A DNA stretch of 64,000 nt from Flavobacterium frigoris PS1 (GCF_000252125.1 NZ_AHKF01000017.1:62001-126000); one strand, 5' to 3'. Counted from the stretch's first letter, positions 17,516 through 26,966 are shown. Program-made: numbers and translations. Notes: generated from the letters alone by a model not told the origin.

Positions 17516-18556
17516 TTGAATTTAAAAAAAATTATTTCGATCGTATCGATCGTATTGATATCTACTTTGGTTGTTTACGGCTTTATTTTGATAGGGCAAA
17601 TTTTTGCGGATAACACAAAATTTTCTGAAAAAGAAATTTATGTACATATTCCAACAGATGCAAACTATGATGAAGTCAAAAAGATAATAGCTCCTTACGT
17701 AGGGAATATTGATCGTTTCGAAATGGTAGCGAATAAAATGAGCTACCCCGAAAACCTAAGTCCAGGACGTTATTTATTCGCTAAGGGAATGAACAGTTAT
17801 GAATTGGTAAAAACTTTGAGAAGAAATGTTCCGGTGAAGCTAGCTTTTAATAACCAAGAAAGAGTAGAAAACTTGGCTGGACGTGTGGGGTCGCAAATTG
17901 AAGCGGATAGTGTATCATTATTAACGTCGTTTAAAGATTCAATTTTTTTGAAGGAAAACGGTTTTAATGAAGATAATGTTTTGGCTGTATTTATTCCCAA
18001 TACCTATGAGATCTATTGGAATACTACCGCTGAGAAATTCCGTGATAAAATGATCAAGGAATACCGTAAGTTCTGGAATAAGGAACGAGTAGCCAAAGCT
18101 GCGGCACAAAATTTAACACCCATAGAAGCAACTATTTTGGCTTCAATTGTTCATAAAGAATCAGTTAAAAAAGACGAAAGACCACGTATTGCAGGAGTGT
18201 ATCTGAATAGGTTGAAATTAGGAATGCCACTTCAAGCTGATCCTACGGTGATATTTGCCATCAAAAAGAAATCAAATGATTTTGAGCAGCTAATTAAAAG
18301 AGTGTTTTATAATGACCTGACAATGTCTTCGCCATACAATACTTATATGAATACAGGGCTTCCTCCCGGACCAATTGCAATGCCTGACATAACAGCTCTT
18401 GAAGCAGTATTGACACCAGAAAATAATGATTTTATTTATTTCTGTGCCAGTGTTGAGCGATTTGGTTACCATGAATTTGCCGCGACTCTTTCAGAGCATA
18501 ACAAAAACGCCAAAAAATACTCGGATTGGATCAACAGCCAAGGAGTAAAAAGATAG
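17516..18556 (+). CDS. mltG: Endolytic murein transglycosylase MltG
   Basis: 346 residues with one N-terminal membrane helix (about 5-28), a LysM-like region (YVHIPTDANYDEVKKII) and the YceG catalytic domain with E215 in ASIVHKES, followed by ERPRIAGVYLNRLKLGMPLQADPTV (split YLNRLKLGMPLQ/ADPTV). It cleaves nascent glycan strands in the periplasm and is thought to end their growth. The start is TTG at 17516, ten bases after the previous stop; no ATG gives the membrane anchor. The gene is followed at once by the DUF2279 gene. Confidence 0.93.
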   Translation: MNLKKIISIVSIVLISTLVVYGFILIGQIFADNTKFSEKEIYVHIPTDANYDEVKKIIAPYVGNIDRFEMVANKMSYPENLSPGRYLFAKGMNSYELVKTLRRNVPVKLAFNNQERVENLAGRVGSQIEADSVSLLTSFKDSIFLKENGFNEDNVLAVFIPNTYEIYWNTTAEKFRDKMIKEYRKFWNKERVAKAAAQNLTPIEATILASIVHKESVKKDERPRIAGVYLNRLKLGMPLQADPTVIFAIKKKSNDFEQLIKRVFYNDLTMSSPYNTYMNTGLPPGPIAMPDITALEAVLTPENNDFIYFCASVERFGYHEFAATLSEHNKNAKKYSDWINSQGVKR

Positions 18557-18558
18557 TT

Positions 18559-19479
18559 TTGATAAATAAAAAAAGCAGGTTTTATTTACTTTTTGTATTG
18601 TTAGGAATCCAAGCTGCTGCCGGGCAGTCTACTTTAGAGGCTTTCCTGAATCCTGCTGATACCTTAAATGTAAAAAGGAAAAACACGGTGTTGATCACTG
18701 AAGCAGTATTGGCTTCAGTGACTCTAGTGGGTTTAAACCAGCTCTGGTATGCCGATTATCCAAAATCTAATTTTCATTTTATAAATGATAATTCAGAGTG
18801 GATGCAAATGGACAAAGTGGGGCATTTTTATTCGTCTTATCAAATGGGTAGGCTGGGTTCTGAAATGCTGGAATGGAGCGGAGCCACTAAAAAAGATCAA
18901 TTAATTTACGGTTCAGGTTTGGGGTTTGCGTTTCTGACCGCTGTGGAGGTCCTAGATGGTTTTTCTTCAGAATGGGGTGCTTCGACAGGTGATATAATTG
19001 CGAACGCATCAGGCACGGCCTTATACGTGTCGCAAGAGCTGTTGTGGGACGAGCAGCGCATCATTCCAAAATTTTCATTTCATACTACTCAGTATGCAAA
19101 ATACAGACCCAACGTTTTAGGGCGTTCCTTTACGGAGCAGCTATTGAAAGATTACAATGGCCAAACTTATTGGCTTTCCGTTAATCTACACTCCTTCCTC
19201 AAAGATTCAAAAATACCCAAATGGCTGAATTTAGCAGTTGGTTATGGTGCTGAAGGAATGATCAGTGGAAACGCTGAAAATATTAACTTATTACTGCTGC
19301 CAAATAACGCTAGAGCGAGGCAGCTCTATTTCAGTTTTGATGCGGATTTAACTAAGATAAAAACCAATTCACATTTATTAAAAACTGTGTTTTCTGTGCT
19401 GAATACCCTAAAAATACCGGCTCCCACGTTGGAAATCAGACAGTATAACCAATTTAAATTACACTTTATCTACTTTTAA
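18559..19479 (+). CDS. DUF2279 (YfiM-like) envelope protein
   Basis: 306 residues with a signal peptide (about 1-23, ending AAAG-Q) and a DUF2279 domain (about 80-190: DKVGHFYSSYQMGRLGSEML, GFSSEWGASTGDIIANASG). Function unknown; the family is membrane- or envelope-linked. I take the start as TTG at 18559, two bases after the mltG stop, because the context TAGTTTTGA is the same as at mltG. An ATG at 18526 inside mltG would add 11 polar residues before the signal peptide. A decayed copy of its 3' end lies downstream at 19547-19729. Confidence 0.8.
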   Translation: MINKKSRFYLLFVLLGIQAAAGQSTLEAFLNPADTLNVKRKNTVLITEAVLASVTLVGLNQLWYADYPKSNFHFINDNSEWMQMDKVGHFYSSYQMGRLGSEMLEWSGATKKDQLIYGSGLGFAFLTAVEVLDGFSSEWGASTGDIIANASGTALYVSQELLWDEQRIIPKFSFHTTQYAKYRPNVLGRSFTEQLLKDYNGQTYWLSVNLHSFLKDSKIPKWLNLAVGYGAEGMISGNAENINLLLLPNNARARQLYFSFDADLTKIKTNSHLLKTVFSVLNTLKIPAPTLEIRQYNQFKLHFIYF

Positions 19480-19546
19480 TCAAATCCTACCGATTATAGC
19501 TTAAAAAGTCACATTTAGACTTTTGCAATATTGTACTTTATAATGC

Positions 19547-19729
19547 GATGATAAAACGCATTATTCTGATTGTTTTGATCTGAGTTCTCACCTTCAGCTG
19601 ACGAAAATAGACACAAAATTAGATTTTTTGAAGAGTTTTTTTTCTGTTTTCAATACTATAAAAACCCTAGCGCCAACGATTGAATACTCACTGAGAGAGG
19701 GATTTAGGGCCCACAGTTTGTATTTTTAG
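19547..19729 (+). pseudogene. Remnant of a second DUF2279 gene (C-terminal end only)
   Basis: The frame from 19547 to the TAG at 19729 has no usable start but reads LTKIDTKLDFLKSFFSVFNT, IKTLAPTIE and ends LYF-stop. The intact gene ends LTKIKTNSHLLKTVFSVLNT, LKIPAPTLE, IYF-stop. About half the residues are identical over the last 45 positions, in the same order, ending at the same point. This points to a tandem duplication followed by loss of most of one copy, or to a partial acquisition. No counterpart of the N-terminal 85 percent is present. Confidence 0.75.
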
Positions 19730-19743
19730 ACAAGTTTAACAGC

Positions 19744-19779
19744 TTGGTTTTCAGCTTTGTAAAATTTATTGTATCTTTG
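19744..19779 (+). promoter_or_regulatory. Promoter of the lysozyme-fold gene
   Basis: TATCTTTG (19772-19779) matches the TAnnTTTG -7 box. TTG at 19744-19746 is the nearest -33 candidate but is 25 bases away, a little long. It lies 47 bases before the start codon. Confidence 0.5.
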
Positions 19780-19826
19780 CACGCAGAAATTTCTTAACGG
19801 GACAGCGTTTTGAAGAAAAACAATTT

Positions 19827-20468
19827 ATGGTAAGGAAATGGTATTTTTATACAAGTTTAGCTATTATTATAGCCTTTTTAAGTGCAGGGTTTAAACCGCT
19901 TAAAATAGATGCGAATCAATGGTTTCTAATAAAAAACCCGGATGGAAATCGATATTTATATCCATCCCAAGAACAAGAAGATTACACCAATTTGAATATC
20001 CCTTTTACTGGAAATTTATTTATTGGTTTTAAAGAAGCACTTGGTTTCAAAGAATCTGAAGGGAAATACAAAAAAATTAATTCTCTAGGTTATATGGGTA
20101 AATACCAGTTTGGTACTGAAACCTTGAGATCAGTTGGAATATATGACAGTTCATTATTCTTGCGAAGCCCAAAGATGCAAGAAAGAGCTTTTGTAGCGCT
20201 TTTGTCAAAGAATAAATCTATTTTACAGGATGTAATCAAGAAATACGATGGAACGGTCGTTAATGGTATTTTAGTGACTGAATCTGGAATTTTGGCTGCA
20301 GCGCACCTTGGTGGGGCAGGATCTGTAAAAAGGTATTTTAAGCACAATGGTAAGGTATTTATTAAAGATGCTTATGGTGCTTCAATCCGAAGTTATATGA
20401 AGGCGTTTGGAGGTTACGATACTTCCCTTATAGTCGCAAATGTAAATGCGGTTGCAAACGTGAATTAA
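19827..20468 (+). CDS. Exported lysozyme/transglycosylase-fold protein
   Basis: 213 residues with a signal anchor (about 5-22). The middle section FKEALGFKESEGKYKKINSL then GYMGKYQFGTETLRSVGI (about 68-107) resembles the catalytic part of lysozyme-like transglycosylases: a glutamate in KESEGKY followed by the GxYQFxxxT pattern of phage-type and SLT enzymes. A role in peptidoglycan cleavage fits the neighbouring mltG. The C-terminus (VANVNAVANVN) looks low-complexity. Family identity is a pattern judgement, so the catalytic role is probable, not proven. Confidence 0.65.
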   Translation: MVRKWYFYTSLAIIIAFLSAGFKPLKIDANQWFLIKNPDGNRYLYPSQEQEDYTNLNIPFTGNLFIGFKEALGFKESEGKYKKINSLGYMGKYQFGTETLRSVGIYDSSLFLRSPKMQERAFVALLSKNKSILQDVIKKYDGTVVNGILVTESGILAAAHLGGAGSVKRYFKHNGKVFIKDAYGASIRSYMKAFGGYDTSLIVANVNAVANVN

Positions 20469-20486
20469 GTTGTAATATTTTACAAT

Positions 20487-20527
20487 AAAAAGGCATTCAA
20501 ACATATATTGTTTGAATGCCTTTTTTC
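20487..20527. terminator. Bidirectional terminator between converging genes
   Basis: A 12- to 16-bp stem AGGCATTCAAAC/GTTTGAATGCCT with a 7-base loop, A run on the left and T run on the right. It abuts the stop codon of the minus-strand gene at 20528. Confidence 0.88.
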
Positions 20528-21064
20528 TTATCTTACTTTTAATATATCCCCATTGGAACGCACGGTCAATTTAAGGGTTTGTTTGCCTTTTTTAATTTTG
20601 AGATTATACTGTTTTTTTAGGACATCCCCTTCCTCTTGGCTATATAGGTATTCGTCGTTTACAATAGTCCAGTCAGGATATGTTCTGTAGATGGAATAAA
20701 TAACCTCGTTGGGTAATCTAACATCTTTATAGTTTTCCACAACGCGAATCAGTTTTCCATTCTCATTGTAGGTTGCGGACAAAGAACCATTTTTTGTTTC
20801 CATTAGCAATAAATAGTTCTCATAACCCTCGTAATCTTTCCCAATGTCGTACGCTATGAATTTTTCTTCCATTCTTCTGACGTCTTGATCAGGATGGTTG
20901 TCTGGGAGATAAACTGAAAAGTCAGTTCCGACGCGTTTAATAACAACTGCCGGTAATTCTTCCATTTTAATGATCCCCTCTTCCATATCCTTCTTCGTTT
21001 TATCTTGAGAATATGATGTAGTGGTTAACCCCAATAACAATAAAGCAATAATAAATGATTTCAT
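20528..21064 (-). CDS. Secreted PepSY-like protein, paralogue A
   Basis: 178 residues with a signal peptide (about 1-19, ending TTSYS-Q). The rest resembles the PepSY-like (PF11396-type) fold of exported proteins: ELPAVVIKRVGTDFSVYLPD and later RVVENYKDVRLPNEVIYSIY followed by YPDWTIVND. Function unknown. It is a close paralogue of the gene at 21405, same length and about 60 percent identical by eye, including the basic C-terminal KKQYNLKIKKGK. The two are separated by a terminator and 340 bases, so each is a separate unit. A duplicated 16-bp leader sequence precedes this copy. Confidence 0.7.
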   Translation of the reverse strand: MKSFIIALLLLGLTTTSYSQDKTKKDMEEGIIKMEELPAVVIKRVGTDFSVYLPDNHPDQDVRRMEEKFIAYDIGKDYEGYENYLLLMETKNGSLSATYNENGKLIRVVENYKDVRLPNEVIYSIYRTYPDWTIVNDEYLYSQEEGDVLKKQYNLKIKKGKQTLKLTVRSNGDILKVR

Positions 21065-21098
21065 AATATTTAGTTTTTAATTAATATTTAGTTTTTAA
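21065..21098 (-). repeat. 16-bp tandem direct repeat in the leader of paralogue A
   Basis: AATATTTAGTTTTTAA occurs at 21065-21080 and again at 21083-21098 (offset 18). It lies directly upstream of the start codon, in the 5' untranslated region. The other paralogue does not show it. The rest of the gap to 21345 is very AT-rich without a gene. Confidence 0.7.
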
Positions 21099-21345
21099 AA
21101 AATATAAGCTAATAATGAAATTTGATAGTTTGTTGATTTAATTAATGATTTGTTAATCAGTGTTTTGTAGATAATTAGTATCGTTATTTTTTTTCGGTCG
21201 ATAGTTTAAAAATACATGCTCTCTAGTAAAGTTAGTTTTTTTAGCAGATGTTAAATGTTAATTTTTTAATAATATTATGTTAATAACACATGCGTTTTAA
21301 AGTTATTTTTTATTCAGAAAATATTTTTTTTTAAATAGATTTAAT

Positions 21346-21374
21346 AAAAAAAGCTGCCCATTTTATTGGACAGC
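21346..21374 (-). terminator. Terminator of paralogue B
   Basis: On the minus strand AGCTGTCCA pairs with TGGGCAGCT (one G-U) around a 6-base loop, followed by seven T. About 30 bases after the stop at 21405. Confidence 0.8.
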
Positions 21375-21404
21375 TAATTGAGTATTGTTTTCAGTTGTTT
21401 TTAA

Positions 21405-21941
21405 TTATAACCCAGCAATAATTGCACCGTCTGGATGAACTGTCAATTTTTTGGTTTCTTTACCTTTTTTAATTTTCAGATTATATTGTTTTTTTAAAAT
21501 ATCCCCTTCTTTTTGGGAATATAAGTACTTGTCATTTACGATTTCCCAACCAGGAAATTTTTTATAAATGGAGTAAACGACATCACCAGGGAGCTTTACA
21601 TTCTTGTAGTTTTCCACAACAGAAAGTAATTTTCCGTTTTCGTTATATGTAGCTGCAAGAGAGCCACCTTTTATTTCCATAAATACTAAATAAGTTTCAA
21701 ATCCCTCGTAGTTTTTTCCGAGATCATAGGCTATGAAACTATCTTCGAGTTTTCTTATTTTTGGGTCTGCATTTCTGTCAGGCAAGTAGACTGAAAAGTC
21801 TGTTCCAGCACTTTTGATGACCACAGCTGGTAAGTTTTCCATACTAATATTCCCATTTTTCGAATCACTATCCTTTATATCTTGCGAATAGGATATATTT
21901 GTCAGCCCTAGGGCCAACAAAAAAATTACATAATATTTCAT
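21405..21941 (-). CDS. Secreted PepSY-like protein, paralogue B
   Basis: 178 residues, signal peptide about 1-19 (ending NISYS-Q). Shares with paralogue A the blocks ENLPAVVIKSAGTDFSVYLPD, FIAYDLGKNYEGFETYL and LLSVVENYKNVKLPGDVVYS and a basic C-terminus. This fits a PepSY-like domain in the periplasm or outside the cell; role unknown. It may be involved in envelope stress or bind a small ligand, but nothing in the sequence settles this. Own terminator at 21346-21374. Confidence 0.7.
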   Translation of the reverse strand: MKYYVIFLLALGLTNISYSQDIKDSDSKNGNISMENLPAVVIKSAGTDFSVYLPDRNADPKIRKLEDSFIAYDLGKNYEGFETYLVFMEIKGGSLAATYNENGKLLSVVENYKNVKLPGDVVYSIYKKFPGWEIVNDKYLYSQKEGDILKKQYNLKIKKGKETKKLTVHPDGAIIAGL

Positions 21942-22227
21942 AATAGTTGAATTTAATTGATTAATAATTTACTGAAGATTTAAATAGTTAAGGCATTTTG
22001 TCTACTTCCCCTTATTATTATTATTATTTAATCTACAGGTCTTTAATAAAAACAACAGTTAAGATTTGGGACTTTACATAGGTGTCGTTACTTATAGATA
22101 TAAAGTTAAAAATTTTTTTAATTGCTGATTGTTAATGATTTATGTTATTTTTGTTAAAATAACTGTGTCAATGTATCGTTAATTTAGTAGGAAGGTTTTA
22201 TTACTTTAAACTAATAAAATAAAGGCA
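21942..22227. other. AT-rich spacer between paralogue B and mutB
   Basis: About 290 bases, very rich in TTAATT and TAATTT runs. It must contain the paralogue B promoter, but no exact TAnnTTTG box was identified. No coding frame and no repeat shared with other spacers was seen. Confidence 0.4.
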
Positions 22228-22265
22228 CAAAAAAACACCAAATCTTCATCTGATGTTTTTTTGTA
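22228..22265 (-). terminator. Terminator of the methylmalonyl-CoA mutase operon
   Basis: On the minus strand AACATCA pairs with TGGTGTT (one G-U) with A and T runs on both sides giving a longer stem, followed by T. About 30 bases after the mutB stop codon. Confidence 0.75.
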
Positions 22266-22290
22266 CTATAAAATTGGCGTGATTAATAGA

Positions 22291-24423
22291 TTAGTCACCT
22301 ATCAAAATCTCTAATATCTTTATCGCAGCATCGCTGATTTTTGTACCTGGGCCAAAAACAGCTACTGCACCTGCGTCAAATAGATATTGATAGTCTTGTG
22401 AGGGGATAACTCCGCCCACAACGACCATAATGTCTTCTCTTCCATATTTTTTTAGTTCTTCGATCACTTGTGGAACCAAGGTTTTGTGGCCTGCTGCCAA
22501 AGAGGAAACTCCTAGAATGTGAACGTCATTCTCAACTGCTTGTTTGGCAGCTTCAGCAGGAGTTTGAAATAGCGGACCAATGTCCACGTCAAAGCCTACA
22601 TCAGCGTAACCGGTAGCTACTACTTTTGCTCCGCGATCGTGTCCGTCTTGCCCCATTTTTGCAATCATGATTCTAGGGCGACGACCTTCCTGCTTGGCAA
22701 AGGCATCTGCTAGCTGTTTTGCTTTCTCAAAACTTTTATCGTCTTTTATTTCTTTACTATACACACCGCTAAAGGATTTAATTTGTGCTTTATACCTTCC
22801 AAAAACAGTTTCCAGGGCGTCGCTAATTTCACCTAACGTAGTTCGGTTTCTTGCAGCATCTACGGCTAGTTCCAATAAATTACCTTCTCCAGTTTGGGCG
22901 CAAAGGATTAGTTTTTTGAGTGATTCCTGTACTTTTTCAGAGTTTCTAGTTGCCTTGATACGATCTAATTGTTCCAGTTGTTGCTTGCGCACCATCTGGT
23001 TATCTACATCCAGAATTTGTAAAGGGTCTTCCTTTTCCAAGCGGTATTTGTTGACACCCACAATTATATCTTGTGAGCTGTCAATACGCGCTTGTTTTCT
23101 GGCGGCCGCTTCTTCAATTCTTAGTTTAGGGATTCCGGCTTCAATGGCTTTTGTCATTCCGCCAAGTTCTTCTACTTCTTCTATTAGCTTCCATGCGCTT
23201 TCTGCAATTTCATGTGTCAGACTTTCAACATAATAGCTTCCGGCCCAAGGATCAACTGTTTTTGTAATTTTGGTTTCTTCCTGCAGGTATATTTGTGTGT
23301 TCCTTGCAATTCTTGCAGAAAAGTCAGTAGGCAAGGCGATAGCTTCATCAAGAGCATTAGTATGAAGAGATTGTGTTCCTCCAAATGCTGCTGCTGCTGC
23401 TTCAATACAAGTTCGAGCTACATTATTAAATGGGTCTTGCTCTGTTAAACTCCATCCGCTGGTTTGGCAATGCGTTCTTAAAGCTAATGATTTATCATCT
23501 TTTGGATCAAACTGTTTTACTAATTTGGCCCAGATCATTCTACCGGCACGCATTTTGGCTATCTCCATAAAATGGTTCATTCCTATAGCCCAGAAGAAGG
23601 AAAGACGTGGCGCAAAATCATCAATTTTCATTCCAGTTGATAAACCAGTTTTGATATATTCTAATCCATCGGCAAGAGTATAGGCCAATTCAATATCAGC
23701 CGTTGCACCTGCTTCCTGCATATGGTAACCTGATATCGATATGGAATTGAATTTCGGCATTTTTTTGCTCGTATATTCAAATATATCTGCAATGATTTTC
23801 ATCGAGGGAGTAGGCGGGTAGATGTAAGTGTTACGAACCATGAATTCCTTAAGAATGTCATTTTGTATGGTTCCAGAAAGCTTTTCAGGTTTAACACCCT
23901 GCTCTTCAGCAGCCACGATGTAAAATGCCATTATAGGCAAAACTGCGCCGTTCATGGTCATTGATACCGACATTTCGTCTAATGGAATCTGATCAAACAA
24001 TACTTTCATATCCTCTACAGAATCTATGGCCACGCCCGCTTTTCCCACATCTCCTACCACACGTTCGTGGTCTGAATCGTAGCCACGGTGAGTGGGTAAA
24101 TCAAATGCTATGGAGAGGCCTTTTTGACCCGCGGCAAGATTACGTCTGTAAAAAGCATTGCTTTCTTCAGCGGTTGAAAATCCAGCATATTGGCGAATCG
24201 TCCAGGGACGGCGTACATACATGGTTGTGTATGGGCCACGTAAATTGGGCGCAAAACCAGCTGCAAAATCAAGATGTGTGAGATTCTCGACATCTTTTTC
24301 AGAATAGGTTTCTTTGAGTTCGATTCCTTCGGCGGTCAAGTAGTTTTCGGCCGATGAATTTGTAGTATCGGTATTGGGCTTTTGAGCTTCTAGTTGAATA
24401 TGTTTGAGGTCATTTCTTATCAT
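22291..24423 (-). CDS. mutB: Methylmalonyl-CoA mutase, large (catalytic) subunit
   Basis: 710 residues. The enzyme interconverts succinyl-CoA and methylmalonyl-CoA with adenosylcobalamin. N-terminal TIM barrel (about 45-560) with [20 protein letters not shown] and [21 protein letters not shown]-terminal cobalamin domain (about 575-710) with [20 protein letters not shown], His595 being the lower cobalt ligand, and [20 protein letters not shown]. All key motifs are present. Pairs with the small subunit gene 48 bases upstream. The partner GTPase meaB is at 58538-59635. The set allows propionate assimilation or production. Confidence 0.96.
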   Translation of the reverse strand: MIRNDLKHIQLEAQKPNTDTTNSSAENYLTAEGIELKETYSEKDVENLTHLDFAAGFAPNLRGPYTTMYVRRPWTIRQYAGFSTAEESNAFYRRNLAAGQKGLSIAFDLPTHRGYDSDHERVVGDVGKAGVAIDSVEDMKVLFDQIPLDEMSVSMTMNGAVLPIMAFYIVAAEEQGVKPEKLSGTIQNDILKEFMVRNTYIYPPTPSMKIIADIFEYTSKKMPKFNSISISGYHMQEAGATADIELAYTLADGLEYIKTGLSTGMKIDDFAPRLSFFWAIGMNHFMEIAKMRAGRMIWAKLVKQFDPKDDKSLALRTHCQTSGWSLTEQDPFNNVARTCIEAAAAAFGGTQSLHTNALDEAIALPTDFSARIARNTQIYLQEETKITKTVDPWAGSYYVESLTHEIAESAWKLIEEVEELGGMTKAIEAGIPKLRIEEAAARKQARIDSSQDIIVGVNKYRLEKEDPLQILDVDNQMVRKQQLEQLDRIKATRNSEKVQESLKKLILCAQTGEGNLLELAVDAARNRTTLGEISDALETVFGRYKAQIKSFSGVYSKEIKDDKSFEKAKQLADAFAKQEGRRPRIMIAKMGQDGHDRGAKVVATGYADVGFDVDIGPLFQTPAEAAKQAVENDVHILGVSSLAAGHKTLVPQVIEELKKYGREDIMVVVGGVIPSQDYQYLFDAGAVAVFGPGTKISDAAIKILEILIGD

Positions 24424-24471
24424 TTCTGACTCTGATTTACAAGATTTGTAATTGATTACTGTGGTTGAAAC

Positions 24472-25836
24472 TTATTCTAAATCGAGACGTTCCTGCTCAA
24501 TTTTCTCGGCCAGACGTTTCTCAATAATAGGGGTGATAAGGGTTTTTCGTGGTTTTATTTTTACAAAAGGGAACAATTCTAAATCGTGTTTCATCTTGTC
24601 GTCTTTGTTGGGATATTTATTGGTTCCTAACAACACTTCTTTCCCTGAATCAAAAAGCTCTTGCTCCTTGTCAGCACTTTCCTGTATTTTTCTTTTGATG
24701 ATTCCTTCATTCAATTGCTTTAGGAAACCACCGGTAGCCTCGATGTCTTTAAACAAGACCAATGCTTTTTCGGCAAGCTGGCTGGTAAGCGTTTCTATAT
24801 AGTAGCTTCCATCAGCGGGATTATTGACCTTGTCAAAATAACTTTCGTTTTTAAGAACTAGCAATTGGTTTCTGGCGATTCTGTCCCCAAATTCATTGTC
24901 TTTATGGTATAATGAGTCGTACGGTAAATTAGCAATGGCATCTGCTCCTCCTATAATTCCCGACATGCATTCAGTAGTAGTACGCAACATATTTATATTG
25001 TAATCGTATAGCGTTTTGTTTCGTTTTGTAGGCGAAACAAGAAGATGACAGTCTAAAGTATGACCGTATTCTTTGGCTATTAAATTAAAAAGTACTCGGA
25101 ATGCGCGCAATTTGGCAATTTCAAAAAAGTAGTTGGTTCCTACTGAAACTTCAAAAACAATTGGTTTATTGATAATTGGAATTCTATTGAAATATTCATT
25201 GGCGTGTGCCAGACCGTAGGCAATTTGCTGAACCATATTGGCTCCTGCATTTTGGTATAATCCAGCATCAATACTTATTATAGAACTGTTTGGTGTCGCT
25301 GTTGCTAACAAGTTAAGCGTGTCAAAATTATTCTTATCTTCAGTTTTAAACCAGTTGCCCTCTTTGGCTAACTGTCCGATTGGATCGAGGTTGTAAAACG
25401 CAAGGGCCTTTTTTTGTAAGACTATAACATCAATCTTTTTAACGAAATCGATTGAGATAAAGTTCAAGTTAAAATAAATGGTAACGTTTTCCAGAGGTAA
25501 GTTCTGCAATAGTTTTACCACGTCAATTGTTTCGTCCTCAATAGTAAAGCGAAGACTTTCGGCACCACGTAAGAGTGTGTCCAAAGCTCTTTCCACCGAT
25601 TTCTCGATATCAAAAACAAAAATATTTTGACAAATCTTACATTCCGAAGCTTTTGTGGTAACTGGAAAAGATTTTGTAAACTCATCCTTATGGTAAAAAG
25701 GCTTTACCTTAATGTCTTCTGGGGAATTCCAAATCAAAGTTTCATTGTAATCCGCACCCTTAAGTTCAAATTGTATTTTTTGTTTCCATTGCTTGGAGCT
25801 AACCGGATCGAAATCTTCGAATAAATTAGTGGCCAT
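24472..25836 (-). CDS. mutA: Methylmalonyl-CoA mutase, small subunit
   Basis: 454 residues related to the barrel of the large subunit but without its cobalamin domain and catalytic motifs; it forms the structural half of the heterodimer. Seen features are the start LFEDFDPVSSKQWKQKIQFE, LIWNSPEDIKVKPFYHK, and near the C-terminus NPADGSYYIETLTSQLAEKA. It is short compared with actinobacterial MutA (about 620), which keeps a degenerate B12 fold. The frame is open further upstream to 25890, but that would overlap the FtsB-like gene, so ATG at 25836 is chosen. Probably cotranscribed with mutB and the upstream septum gene. Confidence 0.92.
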   Translation of the reverse strand: MATNLFEDFDPVSSKQWKQKIQFELKGADYNETLIWNSPEDIKVKPFYHKDEFTKSFPVTTKASECKICQNIFVFDIEKSVERALDTLLRGAESLRFTIEDETIDVVKLLQNLPLENVTIYFNLNFISIDFVKKIDVIVLQKKALAFYNLDPIGQLAKEGNWFKTEDKNNFDTLNLLATATPNSSIISIDAGLYQNAGANMVQQIAYGLAHANEYFNRIPIINKPIVFEVSVGTNYFFEIAKLRAFRVLFNLIAKEYGHTLDCHLLVSPTKRNKTLYDYNINMLRTTTECMSGIIGGADAIANLPYDSLYHKDNEFGDRIARNQLLVLKNESYFDKVNNPADGSYYIETLTSQLAEKALVLFKDIEATGGFLKQLNEGIIKRKIQESADKEQELFDSGKEVLLGTNKYPNKDDKMKHDLELFPFVKIKPRKTLITPIIEKRLAEKIEQERLDLE

Positions 25837-25858
25837 TTTAATTGTTGTTTTTAATAAT

Positions 25859-26191
25859 TCAAGATTTAGTGCTGTTTTCAATGCTGTCACCTTCTAATTC
25901 TATAATATAAATATCCTCGTTTTCTTTTTTCATATAGTACTTTTCACGAGCGTACTTTTCTATTTGTTCTGGATTCTTCAGCTGTTTTATTTGCTCTTCG
26001 TCCTTCTTTATTTCCTCCTTGTAATATTCTTTATTGTCTTCGAGCTCACTGATTTGGTTGTCTAAAAAACGATGATCAAAATAAGAATAGTTGTCCAGAA
26101 ATATCATCCAAGCCGCAAAAAACAACAATACCCACACATATTTATTGCTCAGAAATTTAAACCAAGGTTTGTCTTTATATGGATTTGTCAT
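25859..26191 (-). CDS. FtsB/DivIC-type septum formation protein
   Basis: 110 residues: short cytoplasmic part, one membrane helix (about 18-34, YVWVLLFFAAWMIFLD), then a periplasmic coiled coil (about 45-85, NQISELEDNKEYYKEEIKKD) and the family end motif EKYAREKYYMKKENEDIYII. These proteins join FtsL and FtsQ in the divisome and help activate septal wall synthesis. Lies 22 bases upstream of mutA on the same strand, an arrangement that looks accidental in function. Confidence 0.88.
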   Translation of the reverse strand: MTNPYKDKPWFKFLSNKYVWVLLFFAAWMIFLDNYSYFDHRFLDNQISELEDNKEYYKEEIKKDEEQIKQLKNPEQIEKYAREKYYMKKENEDIYIIELEGDSIENSTKS

Positions 26192-26202
26192 TTTTTTTTT
26201 TT

Positions 26203-26270
26203 TAGCCCCGATAGAGCCGATATCCCACGTTTTTTAACGTGGATAAGGGCGAAAGCGGGAAATAGCTCCT
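26203..26270 (+). repeat. Dispersed hairpin repeat, copy 2
   Basis: Left block TAGCCCCGATAGAGCCGATA, a hairpin CCACGT...ACGTGG (26225-26242), then GGGCGAAAGCGGGAAATAGCTCC (split as GGGCGAAAGC / GGGAAATAGCTCC). Ends match the copies at 45186-45272 and 53961-54042. Located in the gap between udk and the FtsB-like gene. Confidence 0.75.
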
Positions 26271-26330
26271 TATTCTTCCTATTTTTAAAAAGAGGTCATG
26301 GAGCTTAATTAGGTTAAAAATACAATAAAA

Positions 26331-26939
26331 TTATAGAATTCTTTGATTTATTACGGCTCTAACTACATCAATGGCTACAGTATTGTATTTGTCATTGGGT
26401 ATAATAATGTCAGCAAAGGCTTTTGTAGGCTCAATAAACTGCTGATGCATTGGTTTTAGTGTATTTTGATAGCGATTTAGTACTTCGTCCATATCGCGTC
26501 CTCGATCTGCAATATCTCGTTTTAATCGACGTATCAATCTTTCATCAGAGTCTGCATGTACATAGATTTTTACGTCAAATAAATCCCTTAGTTCTGGATT
26601 AGCGAGAATTAAAATTCCTTCCACAATCATTACTTTTCTCGGGTGGGTAGTAATTGTATCTTCTGTTCTGTTGTGAGTTACAAAAGAATAGACCGGTTGG
26701 TGGATTGTTTTTTCAGCTTTAAGTTCCTTCAGATGGGCAACTAATAATTCAAAATCAATAGCACGAGGGTGATCAAAATTGATAAGAGCCCGTTCATCAA
26801 AACTTAAGTTGTGGTTTTCCTTGTAATAGGAATCTTGAGAAATAATTCCTACTTCCTTTTCAGGTAATTCATTCATAATCTGATGAACTACGGTTGTTTT
26901 TCCGCTTCCTGTTCCGCCTGCAATCCCTATAATGAGCAT
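26331..26939 (-). CDS. udk: Uridine kinase
   Basis: 202 residues, the usual length. It phosphorylates uridine and cytidine to UMP and CMP in pyrimidine salvage. P-loop GIAGGTGSGKTTVV (6-19), then SQDSYYKENH with the substrate-binding aspartate, NFDHPRAIDFELL, and the lid RRLKRDIADRGRDMDEVLNRY. The neighbour downstream is the FtsB-like gene, with repeat copy 2 in between. A -7 box lies just upstream at 26967-26974. Confidence 0.95.
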   Translation of the reverse strand: MLIIGIAGGTGSGKTTVVHQIMNELPEKEVGIISQDSYYKENHNLSFDERALINFDHPRAIDFELLVAHLKELKAEKTIHQPVYSFVTHNRTEDTITTHPRKVMIVEGILILANPELRDLFDVKIYVHADSDERLIRRLKRDIADRGRDMDEVLNRYQNTLKPMHQQFIEPTKAFADIIIPNDKYNTVAIDVVRAVINQRIL

Positions 26940-26966
26940 AAATCGTGGTGTTATTTATTGATGGCA

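Noticed and set aside
18526..18558. ATG start of the DUF2279 gene inside mltG
   Set aside because: It places 11 polar and basic residues before the signal peptide; the TTG at 18559 has the same context as the mltG start and gives a clean signal peptide.
22667..24281. Plus-strand frames inside mutB, up to 188 codons
   Set aside because: They are antisense to a strongly conserved gene and show no protein family features.
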